DNA of 64,000 nt. Origin: Sphaerimonospora thailandensis. Its GTDB lineage: Bacteria > Actinomycetota > Actinomycetes > Streptosporangiales > Streptosporangiaceae. The notes beneath the pieces are model-generated. The model did not search any database. It saw nothing but the letters and a program-made list of their open reading frames with translations, and was not told the DNA's origin. Every line of letters begins with the position of its first letter. The first letter of the stretch is position 1. The position numbers and the translations under genes are program-made. Positions 26,848-34,878 of this stretch are shown here, in pieces. Where the stretch lies: contig NZ_BOOG01000035.1 in the NCBI RefSeq assembly GCF_016863115.1, positions 18,764-82,763 on the forward strand. The letters run 5' to 3'.

Positions 26848-28091
26848 TCCCTGCGACCTTCCTCCGTCTGCTCCCGCTCGCGCAGCCAGTCGAGCACGGC
26901 GTCGTTGTCCTGACCCAGGGCGGGAGGCGGCGTGTGACGATGCGGGTCCTCGCCATTGGACCCTTCCGGGGTCTCGAAGCCGTCCGGGGTCTCGAAGCCG
27001 TCCGGGGTCTCGAAGCCGTCCGGGGTCTCGAAGCGCAGCGGCGGGCCGGGAAGCTCGATCGGGCCGAGGACCGGATGGTCGACGGTCACCAGCAGGCCCT
27101 GGGAACGCACCTGGTCCCAGGCGTACACCTCGTCGATCGACCGGATCGCGCCCGCCGGCACGCCCAGCTCGCCGAGTGCGGCCAGCCAGTGCGCCCGGCC
27201 GTGCACCGCCAGCGCCTTCTCCATGTCCGCGATCAACTCGTCCCGATACGCGAACCGATCCCGATTCGTCGTATATTTCGTGATTTCAGGGTCGATGTCC
27301 AACAGCGTGGCCACCTTGCGCCACTGACCCTCGTTGGCCACCGCGATCTGGATCATCCCGTCGGCGCAGCGGAAGGCTCCGTACGGGGCGATCGACGCGT
27401 GATGGTTGCCACCCGCCCCGGGCACCCTGCCGCCGACCGTCCAGGCCGTGCCGTGATAGGAGTGCACCCCGACCACGGAGGCGAGCAGCGACGTCCGCAC
27501 GACCCTGCCCCGTCCCGTCCGCTCGCGCTCGTACAACGCGGCGACCACGCCGTAGGCGCCGTGAATGCCGGCCAGCAGGTCGGCGATCGAGGCGCCCACC
27601 CGGTACGGCTCGTCCCGCGACGGCCCGGTCAGCGACATCAGGCCCGCCTCCCCCTGGGCGATCTGGTCGTACCCCGGCCGGCCGCCCTCCGGACCGTCAT
27701 GACCGAAACCCGTGATCGACAAAATCACCAGGCGCGGGTTCAGCTCGTGCAGCCGCCCGAACGACAGACCCAGGCGGTCCAGCACCCCCGTACGGAAGTT
27801 CTCGATCAGCACATCGCTCTGCCGGACCAGCCGCTCGATCAGCTCACGGCCCTCATCGGACTTCATGTCGACCGTGATGGACCGCTTGTTACGGTTGGCC
27901 GCAAGGAAATAGGTGGAAATTTCCTGATCGGGGCCGACGAACGGCGGCCCCCACCCCCGCGACTCGTCCCCCGACGGATGCTCCACCTTGATCACATGGG
28001 CGCCCAGGTCCCCGAGCATCTGCGCCCCGTGCGGCCCGGCCAGCGCCCGGGAAAGATCCAGAACGACGATGCCGCTGAGGGGTCCCTGCAC
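26844..28091 (-). CDS. CaiB/BaiF family (type III) CoA-transferase
   Basis: 415 residues from a GTG with GGAGG 6 bases upstream; the frame is open to 28280 but the extra part is not conserved. G-I-V-V-L-D-L-S-R-A-L-A-G-P starts the protein, and the catalytic Asp is expected at about 142 (G-Y-D-Q-I-A-Q-G-E-A-G). The enzyme moves CoA between carboxylic acids; formyl-CoA, malonyl-CoA or succinyl-CoA donors are all possible. A run of F-E-T-P-D-G repeats near the C-terminus is unusual. It is coupled to the carboxyltransferase gene. Confidence 0.88.
   Translation of the reverse strand: MQGPLSGIVVLDLSRALAGPHGAQMLGDLGAHVIKVEHPSGDESRGWGPPFVGPDQEISTYFLAANRNKRSITVDMKSDEGRELIERLVRQSDVLIENFRTGVLDRLGLSFGRLHELNPRLVILSITGFGHDGPEGGRPGYDQIAQGEAGLMSLTGPSRDEPYRVGASIADLLAGIHGAYGVVAALYERERTGRGRVVRTSLLASVVGVHSYHGTAWTVGGRVPGAGGNHHASIAPYGAFRCADGMIQIAVANEGQWRKVATLLDIDPEITKYTTNRDRFAYRDELIADMEKALAVHGRAHWLAALGELGVPAGAIRSIDEVYAWDQVRSQGLLVTVDHPVLGPIELPGPPLRFETPDGFETPDGFETPDGFETPEGSNGEDPHRHTPPPALGQDNDAVLDWLREREQTEEGRRE
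26962..27033 (-). repeat. Four tandem 18-bp units inside the CoA-transferase gene
   Basis: The core TCCGGGGTCTCGAAG recurs with exact 18-base period at 26965, 26983, 27001 and 27019. On the coding strand it encodes F-E-T-P-D-G repeats. The near identity of the copies implies recent slippage. Confidence 0.9.
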
Positions 28092-28252
28092 GTTCAGCCT
28101 CCAGAGTGTCGTGCCACGGAGAGCCTGTTCCGGCCTCCATGTCACAGCCTGGCAGGTCGCCCGCGGTCTCGACAGCCCCGCGACGTGCCAAGGAGCCCCC
28201 AGCGTTTTTGGTCGGATGTGGACGCCCGCACCCCTTCCCTCAGGTCTCAGGC

Positions 28253-28408
28253 TCAGCGCCTGTGCCGCTGTTCCCGCCACTGGTCCACGAAATGGCGCAG
28301 CCGCTGCCGCGTGTGCGGGTCGCGGGTCATCGTCCTGGCCTTGTCACGGGTCTGGCGGCCCGACTGGCTGTTCAGGTAGTTCCTGATCCGCTCCATGATC
28401 GACGGCAT
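28253..28408 (-). CDS. Small basic protein of 51 residues
   Basis: An ATG after GGGGGGTGACGACAG opens a 51-codon frame: M-P-S-I-M-E-R-I-R-N-Y-L-N-S, then many Arg/Gln/Thr and an ending W-R-E-Q-R-H-R-R. It is a highly basic, helical protein. It lies on the strand of the CoA-transferase genes, 161 bases upstream of them. Codon use is typical of the neighbours. Similar small basic proteins recur in actinobacteria without a known function. Confidence 0.55.
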   Translation of the reverse strand: MPSIMERIRNYLNSQSGRQTRDKARTMTRDPHTRQRLRHFVDQWREQRHRR

Positions 28409-28511
28409 CTGTCGTCACCCCCCGTACGCCGGACTGTTTACCGGCTTATCCGGATACGGTTACCCACCGTCGCCAAGGTCAATCACCCACGCGGCCTCTC
28501 GTGCCGATCGA

Positions 28512-28820
28512 TCAGGGGATCACATCGATGACGCGGCCCGTCAGCCACCGAGACAATGCGTCGGCGACCACATCGGGGACGGTCGGCGTGATGGTCTCGC
28601 AGTCCTCCCCGGACTCGTCCCGAAAGAGGATCTCGTAGGTCTCGTCTTCCCGTAGAGACACCCGTGCACGCCACTCGGCGTCGGCCTGGTCGGGTTGGAC
28701 CGTCATGAACGTGTTGTCCACATGGTTCAGCTCGTTGATCAACACGACGAGCGCCACATGCGAGGGATCGTCGACGTGGTAACCGTCCTGGGTCCTGGCA
28801 CAGTAGTGCCGCGCGGCCAT
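28512..28820 (-). CDS. Hypothetical acidic protein
   Basis: 102 residues from an ATG preceded by AAGGGGGCGGAG; an ATG 36 bases upstream is an alternative. The sequence is acidic and beta-rich, with V-A-L-V-V-L-I-N-E-L-N-H-V near 20-32 and a helical end D-V-V-A-D-A-L-S-R-W-L. The overall size and pattern recall Imm1-type immunity proteins, but the match is too weak to assign. No toxin gene is adjacent. Confidence 0.6.
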   Translation of the reverse strand: MAARHYCARTQDGYHVDDPSHVALVVLINELNHVDNTFMTVQPDQADAEWRARVSLREDETYEILFRDESGEDCETITPTVPDVVADALSRWLTGRVIDVIP

Positions 28821-28973
28821 CTCCGCCCCCTTCTCGCCGACCGGCTGGAACCCCAAGCATGGCAGATATCGTCACCGTACGTAGCATCTTCATCACTATT
28901 CGCTCAACGGGATCACGACGAAACCGACCGTCGGCACCGGTGACGCATCGCGGTTCCTCTGATCGAGGCGGCC

Positions 28974-30806
28974 TCAGATCGTGTCGACATCCGGGTAGGG
29001 GGGGCCGCCGGAGAGGCGGGCATATCCGGGGCCGCGGTCGAAGAACGGGGTGTCCTCGGGCGCGGCCGCGCGCAGTTCCGCCCGTAGCCGCTCGGTCGCC
29101 TCGGCGTCGATCCGCAGGTCGTCCCGCGGGCCTGACAGCACGACGCCGTAGTCGTCGCGGGCGCCCTGCACCGACACCTTGCCGTCGCGGACGTCGGCCG
29201 CGACCCGTTCGGCCGGGCGGTCGTACGGCGAGCCCCAGCCGCCGCCCCCGGTGGTGCGGATCCTGACGATCTCTCCGGCCCGCACCGGGAAGTCGTCGAC
29301 CAGGCCCTCCATCTCCACCCCGTTGACGGTGACGACGAAGGGCCGCCCGGCGTGGCCGCCGTTCACGCCCCAGCAGGACAGGATCGACCGGTCCGCGATC
29401 GACATGTACGACGCGTCCCGCAGCATGTGGATGTGCTTGTCGTAGCCGAGGCCGCCGCGGAACTCCCCCGGCCCGCCGCTGTCGACGGCCAGCCCCAGCC
29501 GCTCGACCCGCATCGGCCAGCGGGCCTCGGCGAACTCGACCGGGATGTTCCGCGAGTCCGGCACGACGTGGATCGTGTCCTCACCATCGGCGTACCACCG
29601 GCCGCCGGAGCCGCCGCCGAGCACCTCGCGCATCAGGTACGGACCGTCGTCGGAGGTTCCGTACACGCCGGTGTAGCGGATGGTCTCCTGGTCGGCCGGC
29701 ATCCGGCCGCCGGTCGCCTTGGCCAGCACCCCGGCCAGCACGCCCAGCAGCCTGAGGATGACGAACGTGCGGGCGTTGGTCGGCGCCGGGAAGATCGGCG
29801 TGAGCAGTGTGCCCTTCTCCGGGAAGACCATCGTGATCAGCGGCACGACGCCCTCGTTGACGTCCAGCTCGGCCATCCGCTCGGGCGTGTCGGCGAGGTT
29901 GCGCAGGATCGGGGCGAGCCATTTCTTCAGGAAGACCCCGTCGGCGTAGTCGCCCGCGTGGTTGATCGGCCCCTTGGCCTGCGGCGAGGTGCCGGTGAAG
30001 TCGATGGTCAGCGGCGCTTGCGCGGAGTGGTCGACGGTCAGCGTGATCCGCTGGGTGTGCAGCCGCGGCTCGTCCACCCCGTCGTGCTCGGCGTAGTCCT
30101 CCCAGACGTGCACCCCCTCGGGGATCTTCGCCAGCAGCTCCCGGCGGAACGTCTCGGTGGTCTTGGAGATGATCGCGTCGAAGCAGCTCTCGACGGCCGC
30201 CCGGCCGTACCGGTCGAACAGCTCGCCGAGGCGGCGCGCCCCCATCAGGCAGGCCGAGCACTCCGCGTCGAGGTCGCCGGCGAGCGAGTCGGGCATCCGG
30301 GAGTTGCGCGTCATGATCGTCAGTGCGGCGCGGTTGGGCACGCCGCGGTCCCAGAGCTTGATCGGGGGGACCATGAGGCCCTCCTCGAAGGCGCTGCGGG
30401 CGTGCGAGGGCATCGATCCCGGTACGGCGCCGCCGATGTCGTCGTGGTGGCCGAACGCCTGGACGAACGCCACGACCTGCCCGGCGTGGAACACCGGCAC
30501 GGTGACGCACAGGTCGGGGAGGTGTCCGATGCCGCCCTCGGACAGGTAGACGTCGTTGTGGAAGAAGACGTCGCCCGGCCGCATCGTCTCGACCGGGAAG
30601 TCCCGCACGATCGGCTGCACCAGCGCCGAGTACGACCTGCCGGTCAGCTTGCGCAGCCGTACGTCATGGATGCCGGCCCGGAAGTCGTGCGCGTCGCGGA
30701 TCATCGGCGACCTGGCGGTCCGCGCGATCGCGGTCTCCACCTCCGTCTCGACGGAGGCGAGCGTACCCTCGACGATCTCCACGAGGATCGGATCGACAAT
30801 GCTCAA
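28974..30806 (-). CDS. hyuB: Hydantoinase B / oxoprolinase subunit B family protein
   Basis: About 610 residues from a TTG that overlaps the hyuA stop (TTGA); no earlier start is plausible in this frame. Family features are D-P-I-L-V-E-I-V-E-G-T-L-A-S near the N-terminus, F-H-N-D-V-Y-L-S-E-G-G-I-G-H (about 90-103), G-D-L-D-A-E-C-S-A-C, and the Gly-rich R-T-T-G-G-G-G-W-G-S-P-Y-D-R-P near 540. With HyuA it should form an ATP-dependent N-cyclic amide hydrolase (hydantoin, oxoproline or N-methylhydantoin type) or an acetone-carboxylase-like enzyme. Confidence 0.9.
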   Translation of the reverse strand: MSIVDPILVEIVEGTLASVETEVETAIARTARSPMIRDAHDFRAGIHDVRLRKLTGRSYSALVQPIVRDFPVETMRPGDVFFHNDVYLSEGGIGHLPDLCVTVPVFHAGQVVAFVQAFGHHDDIGGAVPGSMPSHARSAFEEGLMVPPIKLWDRGVPNRAALTIMTRNSRMPDSLAGDLDAECSACLMGARRLGELFDRYGRAAVESCFDAIISKTTETFRRELLAKIPEGVHVWEDYAEHDGVDEPRLHTQRITLTVDHSAQAPLTIDFTGTSPQAKGPINHAGDYADGVFLKKWLAPILRNLADTPERMAELDVNEGVVPLITMVFPEKGTLLTPIFPAPTNARTFVILRLLGVLAGVLAKATGGRMPADQETIRYTGVYGTSDDGPYLMREVLGGGSGGRWYADGEDTIHVVPDSRNIPVEFAEARWPMRVERLGLAVDSGGPGEFRGGLGYDKHIHMLRDASYMSIADRSILSCWGVNGGHAGRPFVVTVNGVEMEGLVDDFPVRAGEIVRIRTTGGGGWGSPYDRPAERVAADVRDGKVSVQGARDDYGVVLSGPRDDLRIDAEATERLRAELRAAAPEDTPFFDRGPGYARLSGGPPYPDVDTI

Positions 30807-32866
30807 CGGTCGCTCACCACCAGCAGGTTTCCGTAGTCGTCCATGGTCGCCGTGAAACCGGGATGCACCGGGAGGGTCGAGCCGTACTCCTCGATGACCG
30901 CGGGGCCGCGCACCACGGCGCCGGCGCCGAGGCCGGTGCGGCGGTAGACGACCGTGCGGCCCCACTGCTCGTAGTACACGTCGCGGGTGCACACCGGGCT
31001 GGGTTCGTCCTCCTGGCGCGGCAGCCGGGCTATCGCGGGACGGGTGATCGGGCCGATGCCGGACACCCGGAGGTTGACCCATTCGACGGCGTGCCGGGGG
31101 TCGTCGCGGTAGCCGTACCCGTAGAGCCGCTCGTGCTCGGCATGGAACCGCTCGGTGACCGCGGCGGCCCACGCCTCGTCCACCGGGCCGTCGGGGGCGG
31201 CCACCCTGACCTCGTACGCCTGGCCGAAGTACCGCAGATCGGCGCTGCGCGCGTACACGTGGTCGGCGAAGCCCTCACGGTCGAGCGCGGCGGCGGCCTC
31301 GGCCTCCAGCTCGGTGAAGATCTCCCCCACGGCCTCGGGCGAGGGGTCGCGCGACACGTGCGTACGGACATAGTCGTTCTTGACGTCGACCGTGAGCAGG
31401 CCGAACGCCGAGACGTTGCCCGGGTCGGGCGGGACGATCGCGGCGCGCAGGCCCAGGATGTCGATCAGTGAGCAGGCCAGCAGCGGCCCGGACCCGCCGA
31501 AGGCGACCATCGGGAAGTCCCGCACGTCGAGGCCGCGCTTGATGGTTATCTGGCGGATGGCGTTCGACTGGTTGAACGCGCTGATCTCCAGGATGCCGGT
31601 GGCGCAGCGCTCGGGGGTCAGGCCGAGCTTTCCCGCCAGCGCCTCGATTCCGGCGCGCGCGGCCGCGACATCGAGGGGGATCTCGCCGCCGAGCAGGTGC
31701 GGGGGCACCCGGCCGAGGTAGACGTGGGCGTCGGTGACGGTGACCTCGGTGCCGCCCTTGCCGTAGCAGATCGGGCCGGGGTCCGCGCCGGCCGATCTCG
31801 GCCCGACCTTGAGCGTCCCCTCGGGTGAGATCCACGCGATCGAACCGCCGCCGGCCCCGACCGTCACAATGTCGATCATGGGGATCTTGCACGGGTAGCG
31901 GCCGATCGTGCCCTCGGTGGTCAGGGACGGCTCGCCGTCGACGATCACGGCGACGTCGGTGGAGGTGCCGCCGCCGTCGAGCGTGATGGCCCCGGAATGA
32001 CCGCCCACGCCGGCGATCAGCGCCGCGCCGAGGGCGCCGGCCGCCGGGCCGGACAGGACCGTGGTGATCGGCTGGTGCACGACCTCGGACGCCGACAGGA
32101 TCCCGCCGTTGCTCTTCATGACCGAGAACCCGCGGCCGAGCCGCTGCGACAGGTTGGCGATGTACCGCCGCATGATCGGTTTCACGGCGGCGTCGACCAG
32201 CGTGGTGACCGAGCGCTCGTACTCCCGGTACTCCCGCAGGACGTCGCTCGACAGCGACACGACGGCGTCGGGGTGCTCCCGCGTCAGGACCTCGCGCATC
32301 CGCCGCTCGTGCTCGGGGTTCGCGTAGGAATGCAGGAAGCACACCCCGATCGCGGTCACGCCGTTGTCCCTGAACCACCGGGCCACCTCGACGGCCTGCG
32401 TCTCGTCGAACGGCCGGACCTCCCGGCCGAGGTGGTCGACGCGCCCGCCGACGGCCTTCACGCGGTGCGCCGGGACGATCCTCGGTGGTTTCACCCAGAA
32501 GTAGGAGTTGCCGTACCCGTCCGGCACGCTCTGCCTGGCGATCTCCAGGATGAGCTCGAAGCCCTCGGTGGTGACGAACCCGAGATCGGCGGTGCCGCGG
32601 TCCTCCAGGAGCTGGTTGGTGGCGACGGTCGTGCCGTGCACGATCGCGACTGTGTTGAACACCCGGGGCGCACCGAGGTCCACGTCGCCGCCGGTGCCGT
32701 CATGGGCCTCCAGCACCTTGTGCACGGCCGCCATGAACCCGTCGGCGGGATTGGCAGGAGTCGATGGGGTCTTGGTCGTGATGATCTGACCGGTCTCCTC
32801 GTCGACGAGGACCACGTCGGTGAACGTGCCTCCGGTGTCGACCCCGATGCGGACGCTGCTGGGCAT
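30803..32866 (-). CDS. hyuA: Hydantoinase A / oxoprolinase subunit A family protein
   Basis: 687 residues. The ASKHA-type nucleotide site is clear: R-I-G-V-D-T-G-G-T-F-T-D-V near residues 6-18 and H-G-T-T-V-A-T-N near 77-84, with D-G-G-G-T-S-T-D-V near 295-303. Together with HyuB it would hydrolyse a cyclic amide with ATP. Its stop overlaps the HyuB TTG start. A CoxG-like gene lies 92 bases upstream on the same strand. Substrate cannot be named; 5-oxoproline, hydantoin and related five-membered imides are candidates. Confidence 0.92.
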   Translation of the reverse strand: MPSSVRIGVDTGGTFTDVVLVDEETGQIITTKTPSTPANPADGFMAAVHKVLEAHDGTGGDVDLGAPRVFNTVAIVHGTTVATNQLLEDRGTADLGFVTTEGFELILEIARQSVPDGYGNSYFWVKPPRIVPAHRVKAVGGRVDHLGREVRPFDETQAVEVARWFRDNGVTAIGVCFLHSYANPEHERRMREVLTREHPDAVVSLSSDVLREYREYERSVTTLVDAAVKPIMRRYIANLSQRLGRGFSVMKSNGGILSASEVVHQPITTVLSGPAAGALGAALIAGVGGHSGAITLDGGGTSTDVAVIVDGEPSLTTEGTIGRYPCKIPMIDIVTVGAGGGSIAWISPEGTLKVGPRSAGADPGPICYGKGGTEVTVTDAHVYLGRVPPHLLGGEIPLDVAAARAGIEALAGKLGLTPERCATGILEISAFNQSNAIRQITIKRGLDVRDFPMVAFGGSGPLLACSLIDILGLRAAIVPPDPGNVSAFGLLTVDVKNDYVRTHVSRDPSPEAVGEIFTELEAEAAAALDREGFADHVYARSADLRYFGQAYEVRVAAPDGPVDEAWAAAVTERFHAEHERLYGYGYRDDPRHAVEWVNLRVSGIGPITRPAIARLPRQEDEPSPVCTRDVYYEQWGRTVVYRRTGLGAGAVVRGPAVIEEYGSTLPVHPGFTATMDDYGNLLVVSDR

Positions 32867-32958
32867 GCTCAGTGTCTACCTGTCCGGACCGATCCGCAGA
32901 ACCGGCGCACTCTGCCGAATAATCGCCATCTCGTCGTCACACCCTGCCACCGGATCCG

Positions 32959-33621
32959 CTACCCGCGCCGCTGCCGGCCGAGCAGCCAGCCGATGACGGC
33001 GCTGCCGAGCGCGATCCCGGCGCCCATGCCGAACGCGGTGAGCACCGGCCACGCCGGGCCGCCCGTACGCGCCGTGCGGGGGGCGGCGGGCCGGGTGAAG
33101 ACCTCCGGGCTCCCACCTGCGGCGGCCGACGCCGTTTCGGATTCGGCGGCGGACTCAGGTGCGGACTTGGCGGCCTGCCCGGACAGGAGGTGACGCTCGA
33201 CGGCGGAGAAGAACTCTCCGGCGGTGCGCTTGGCCACCGAACCGAGCATGCGCTGGCCCACGCCGCCGATCATGCCGCCGACCACGGCCTCCGCCTCGTA
33301 GTCGACGCGGGTGCCGCCCTCGGCTTCGCTGAGCCGTACCCGAACCGTGGCCTCGACGGTGCCCGGCGCGCCCTGGCCGCGGGCGCGCAGCACGAACCGC
33401 TCCGGCTCCTCCGGTTCTGCGAGGGCCACCTCCCCCTGGTAGACGCCCTTGAACGAGGCGACGCCCGCCGTCACCGTCATCTTGTAGACGTCCTCGCCCA
33501 TCGCCTCCAGCCGCTCGCAGCCGGGGATCGTCCGTGCCAGGACGCCGGGGTCCTGGAGGGCGTCCCAGACCCGCTTGCGCTCCACTCCGAGCAGTGCACT
33601 GCCCACGACCTTCATGGCCAC
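32959..33621 (-). CDS. CoxG-like SRPBCC protein with C-terminal membrane anchor
   Basis: 220 residues. Residues 1-150 match the CoxG/SRPBCC fold (V-W-D-A-L-Q-D-P-G-V-L-A-R-T-I-P-G-C near 18-35, then a beta-rich core). Residues 150-185 are Ala/Ser/Pro-rich linker. Residues 190-213 form a hydrophobic helix followed by R-Q-R-R. CoxG in Oligotropha tethers CO dehydrogenase to the membrane, so this protein may anchor the molybdenum hydroxylase encoded at 37-41 kb to the inner membrane, although the genes are 3.6 kb apart. Confidence 0.82.
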   Translation of the reverse strand: MAMKVVGSALLGVERKRVWDALQDPGVLARTIPGCERLEAMGEDVYKMTVTAGVASFKGVYQGEVALAEPEEPERFVLRARGQGAPGTVEATVRVRLSEAEGGTRVDYEAEAVVGGMIGGVGQRMLGSVAKRTAGEFFSAVERHLLSGQAAKSAPESAAESETASAAAGGSPEVFTRPAAPRTARTGGPAWPVLTAFGMGAGIALGSAVIGWLLGRQRRG

Positions 33622-33774
33622 CTCCGATGCCGAGCACCTTAGACACTCACCGACATCGGCGAGAACGGCAACATCTGCTTACACGGCGGTTTTGGCCTCG
33701 TCAGGTCTCTTTCGGGGATGACGAGGATGCCCGGATGATCCGCTTGAGCCAAATTTGGGACAAGATGGCCGGTT

Positions 33775-34635
33775 ATGAAGGGCAAACGACGACTGACCGG
33801 CCTGATCATCGGACTCACCTTCGCCGCCGGCTGCGGCGGCGGTGTCACGAGTGCGGGGTCACCGGGTTCGTCGAAGTCGCACAGCCCATCGGGCACCCGG
33901 TCTCCCGCCACGCCCCGCGTCTCCCCGCCACCGCGGACCGGGCTCCCCCGGCCGGGCGAGGTGGCGCGGATCCCCGTGCCGGCCAACGGGGTGCCGGTGA
34001 TCAGCAGCATCCCCACGAAGCGGAAGGTCGTCTTCCTGACCATCGACGACGGGTGGGAGCAGGATCCCGGGTTTCTGCGCCAGGTGCGCGACCAGCGCAT
34101 CCCGATCACGGTGTTCGCCATGCGGGACGCGGTCGAGGCCACCGGCTCGCCCGACGCCGCCTCGGGAGGCGGCCGGTACGTGGGCGCCGGCGGGTGGGAC
34201 TACTTCCGCGAACTGCGGGACGCCGGCGCGCCCATCGAAGGCCACACCCTCACCCATCCCAATTTGCGGGCCCTCGGCTACGAACGGCAGAAGGCGGAGA
34301 TCTGCGGGATGAGCACCCTCATCCGCCGGGAGGTCGGACGCCGTCCCGCGCTGCTGCGGCCACCGTTCGGCAACTACAACGCGGACACCATCCGGGCGGC
34401 CGCCACGTGCGACATCAAGGCGATCATGATGTGGACCGCGACCGTCCAGCCGGAAGGAAAGATCGCCTATCAGGTGCCGGACAAGCGACTGCGTCCGGGC
34501 GACATTCTGCTGCTGCACTTCCGGCCCAACCTGGCCAGGGACTTCCGAGTGCTGGTCAAGAAGATCAAGCGTCGCGGGTTCGAGATCGGCGACCTGGGCG
34601 CCTACCTGAAGGCGGCAGGAGTGCCCGTCTCCTGA
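33775..34635 (+). CDS. Polysaccharide deacetylase lipoprotein
   Basis: 286 residues. The N-terminal K-G-K-R-R followed by a hydrophobic stretch and the lipobox F-A-A-G-C (Cys20) indicates an exported lipoprotein, then a Ser/Pro-rich linker (about 25-70). The NodB domain has T-I-D-D-G at 89-93 (metal-binding Asp), H157 and H161 in E-G-H-T-L-T-H, and L-R-P-P-F-G-N near 194-200. It would remove acetyl groups from cell-wall sugars. The genes around it are catabolic, so it looks like an independent insertion. Confidence 0.9.
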   Translation: MKGKRRLTGLIIGLTFAAGCGGGVTSAGSPGSSKSHSPSGTRSPATPRVSPPPRTGLPRPGEVARIPVPANGVPVISSIPTKRKVVFLTIDDGWEQDPGFLRQVRDQRIPITVFAMRDAVEATGSPDAASGGGRYVGAGGWDYFRELRDAGAPIEGHTLTHPNLRALGYERQKAEICGMSTLIRREVGRRPALLRPPFGNYNADTIRAAATCDIKAIMMWTATVQPEGKIAYQVPDKRLRPGDILLLHFRPNLARDFRVLVKKIKRRGFEIGDLGAYLKAAGVPVS

Positions 34636-34780
34636 ACCTCGTCCGCCCCGAGGCGTACGGCGGAATCAGCCGCGCGGGGGACGCGCGGGGCGCCCCCTTC
34701 CCCCGATCCTTCATCCCGCCGGACCGTTCGCCGCGGTGCCCGGCACGCCGGGCGGGGGAAGGGCGGGGGCGCCACCCGGT

Positions 34781-34796
34781 TGTGACGAAGATCGCA
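34781..34796. promoter_or_regulatory. Candidate Rex operator before cydA
   Basis: TGTGA-N6-TCGCA matches the arms of the Rex site TGTGA-N6-TCACA at 9 of 10 bases. Rex senses NADH/NAD+ and controls cydAB in Streptomyces, and this site is 83 bases before the cydA ATG. Confidence 0.55.
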
Positions 34797-34817
34797 CCCA
34801 CGGGAGGAAGCAATGCT

Positions 34818-34860
34818 CTACAAATCGTAGTACTACTGATCGTAGGACTACTCGCTGTAG
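34818..34860. promoter_or_regulatory. Three evenly spaced CTAC-N5-GTAG palindromes before cydA
   Basis: CTACAAATCGTAG (34818-34830), CTACTGATCGTAG (34833-34845) and CTACTCGCTGTAG (34848-34860) repeat at exactly 15-base spacing, each an inverted repeat with a 5-base centre. The last ends 18 bases before the cydA ATG. BlaI/MecI-type winged-helix repressors bind ACTACA/TGTAGT-like palindromes, so one of these is a candidate; the repeats are seen, the protein is inferred. Confidence 0.65.
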
Positions 34861-34878
34861 AGTTCCGCGAGAGGGGAC

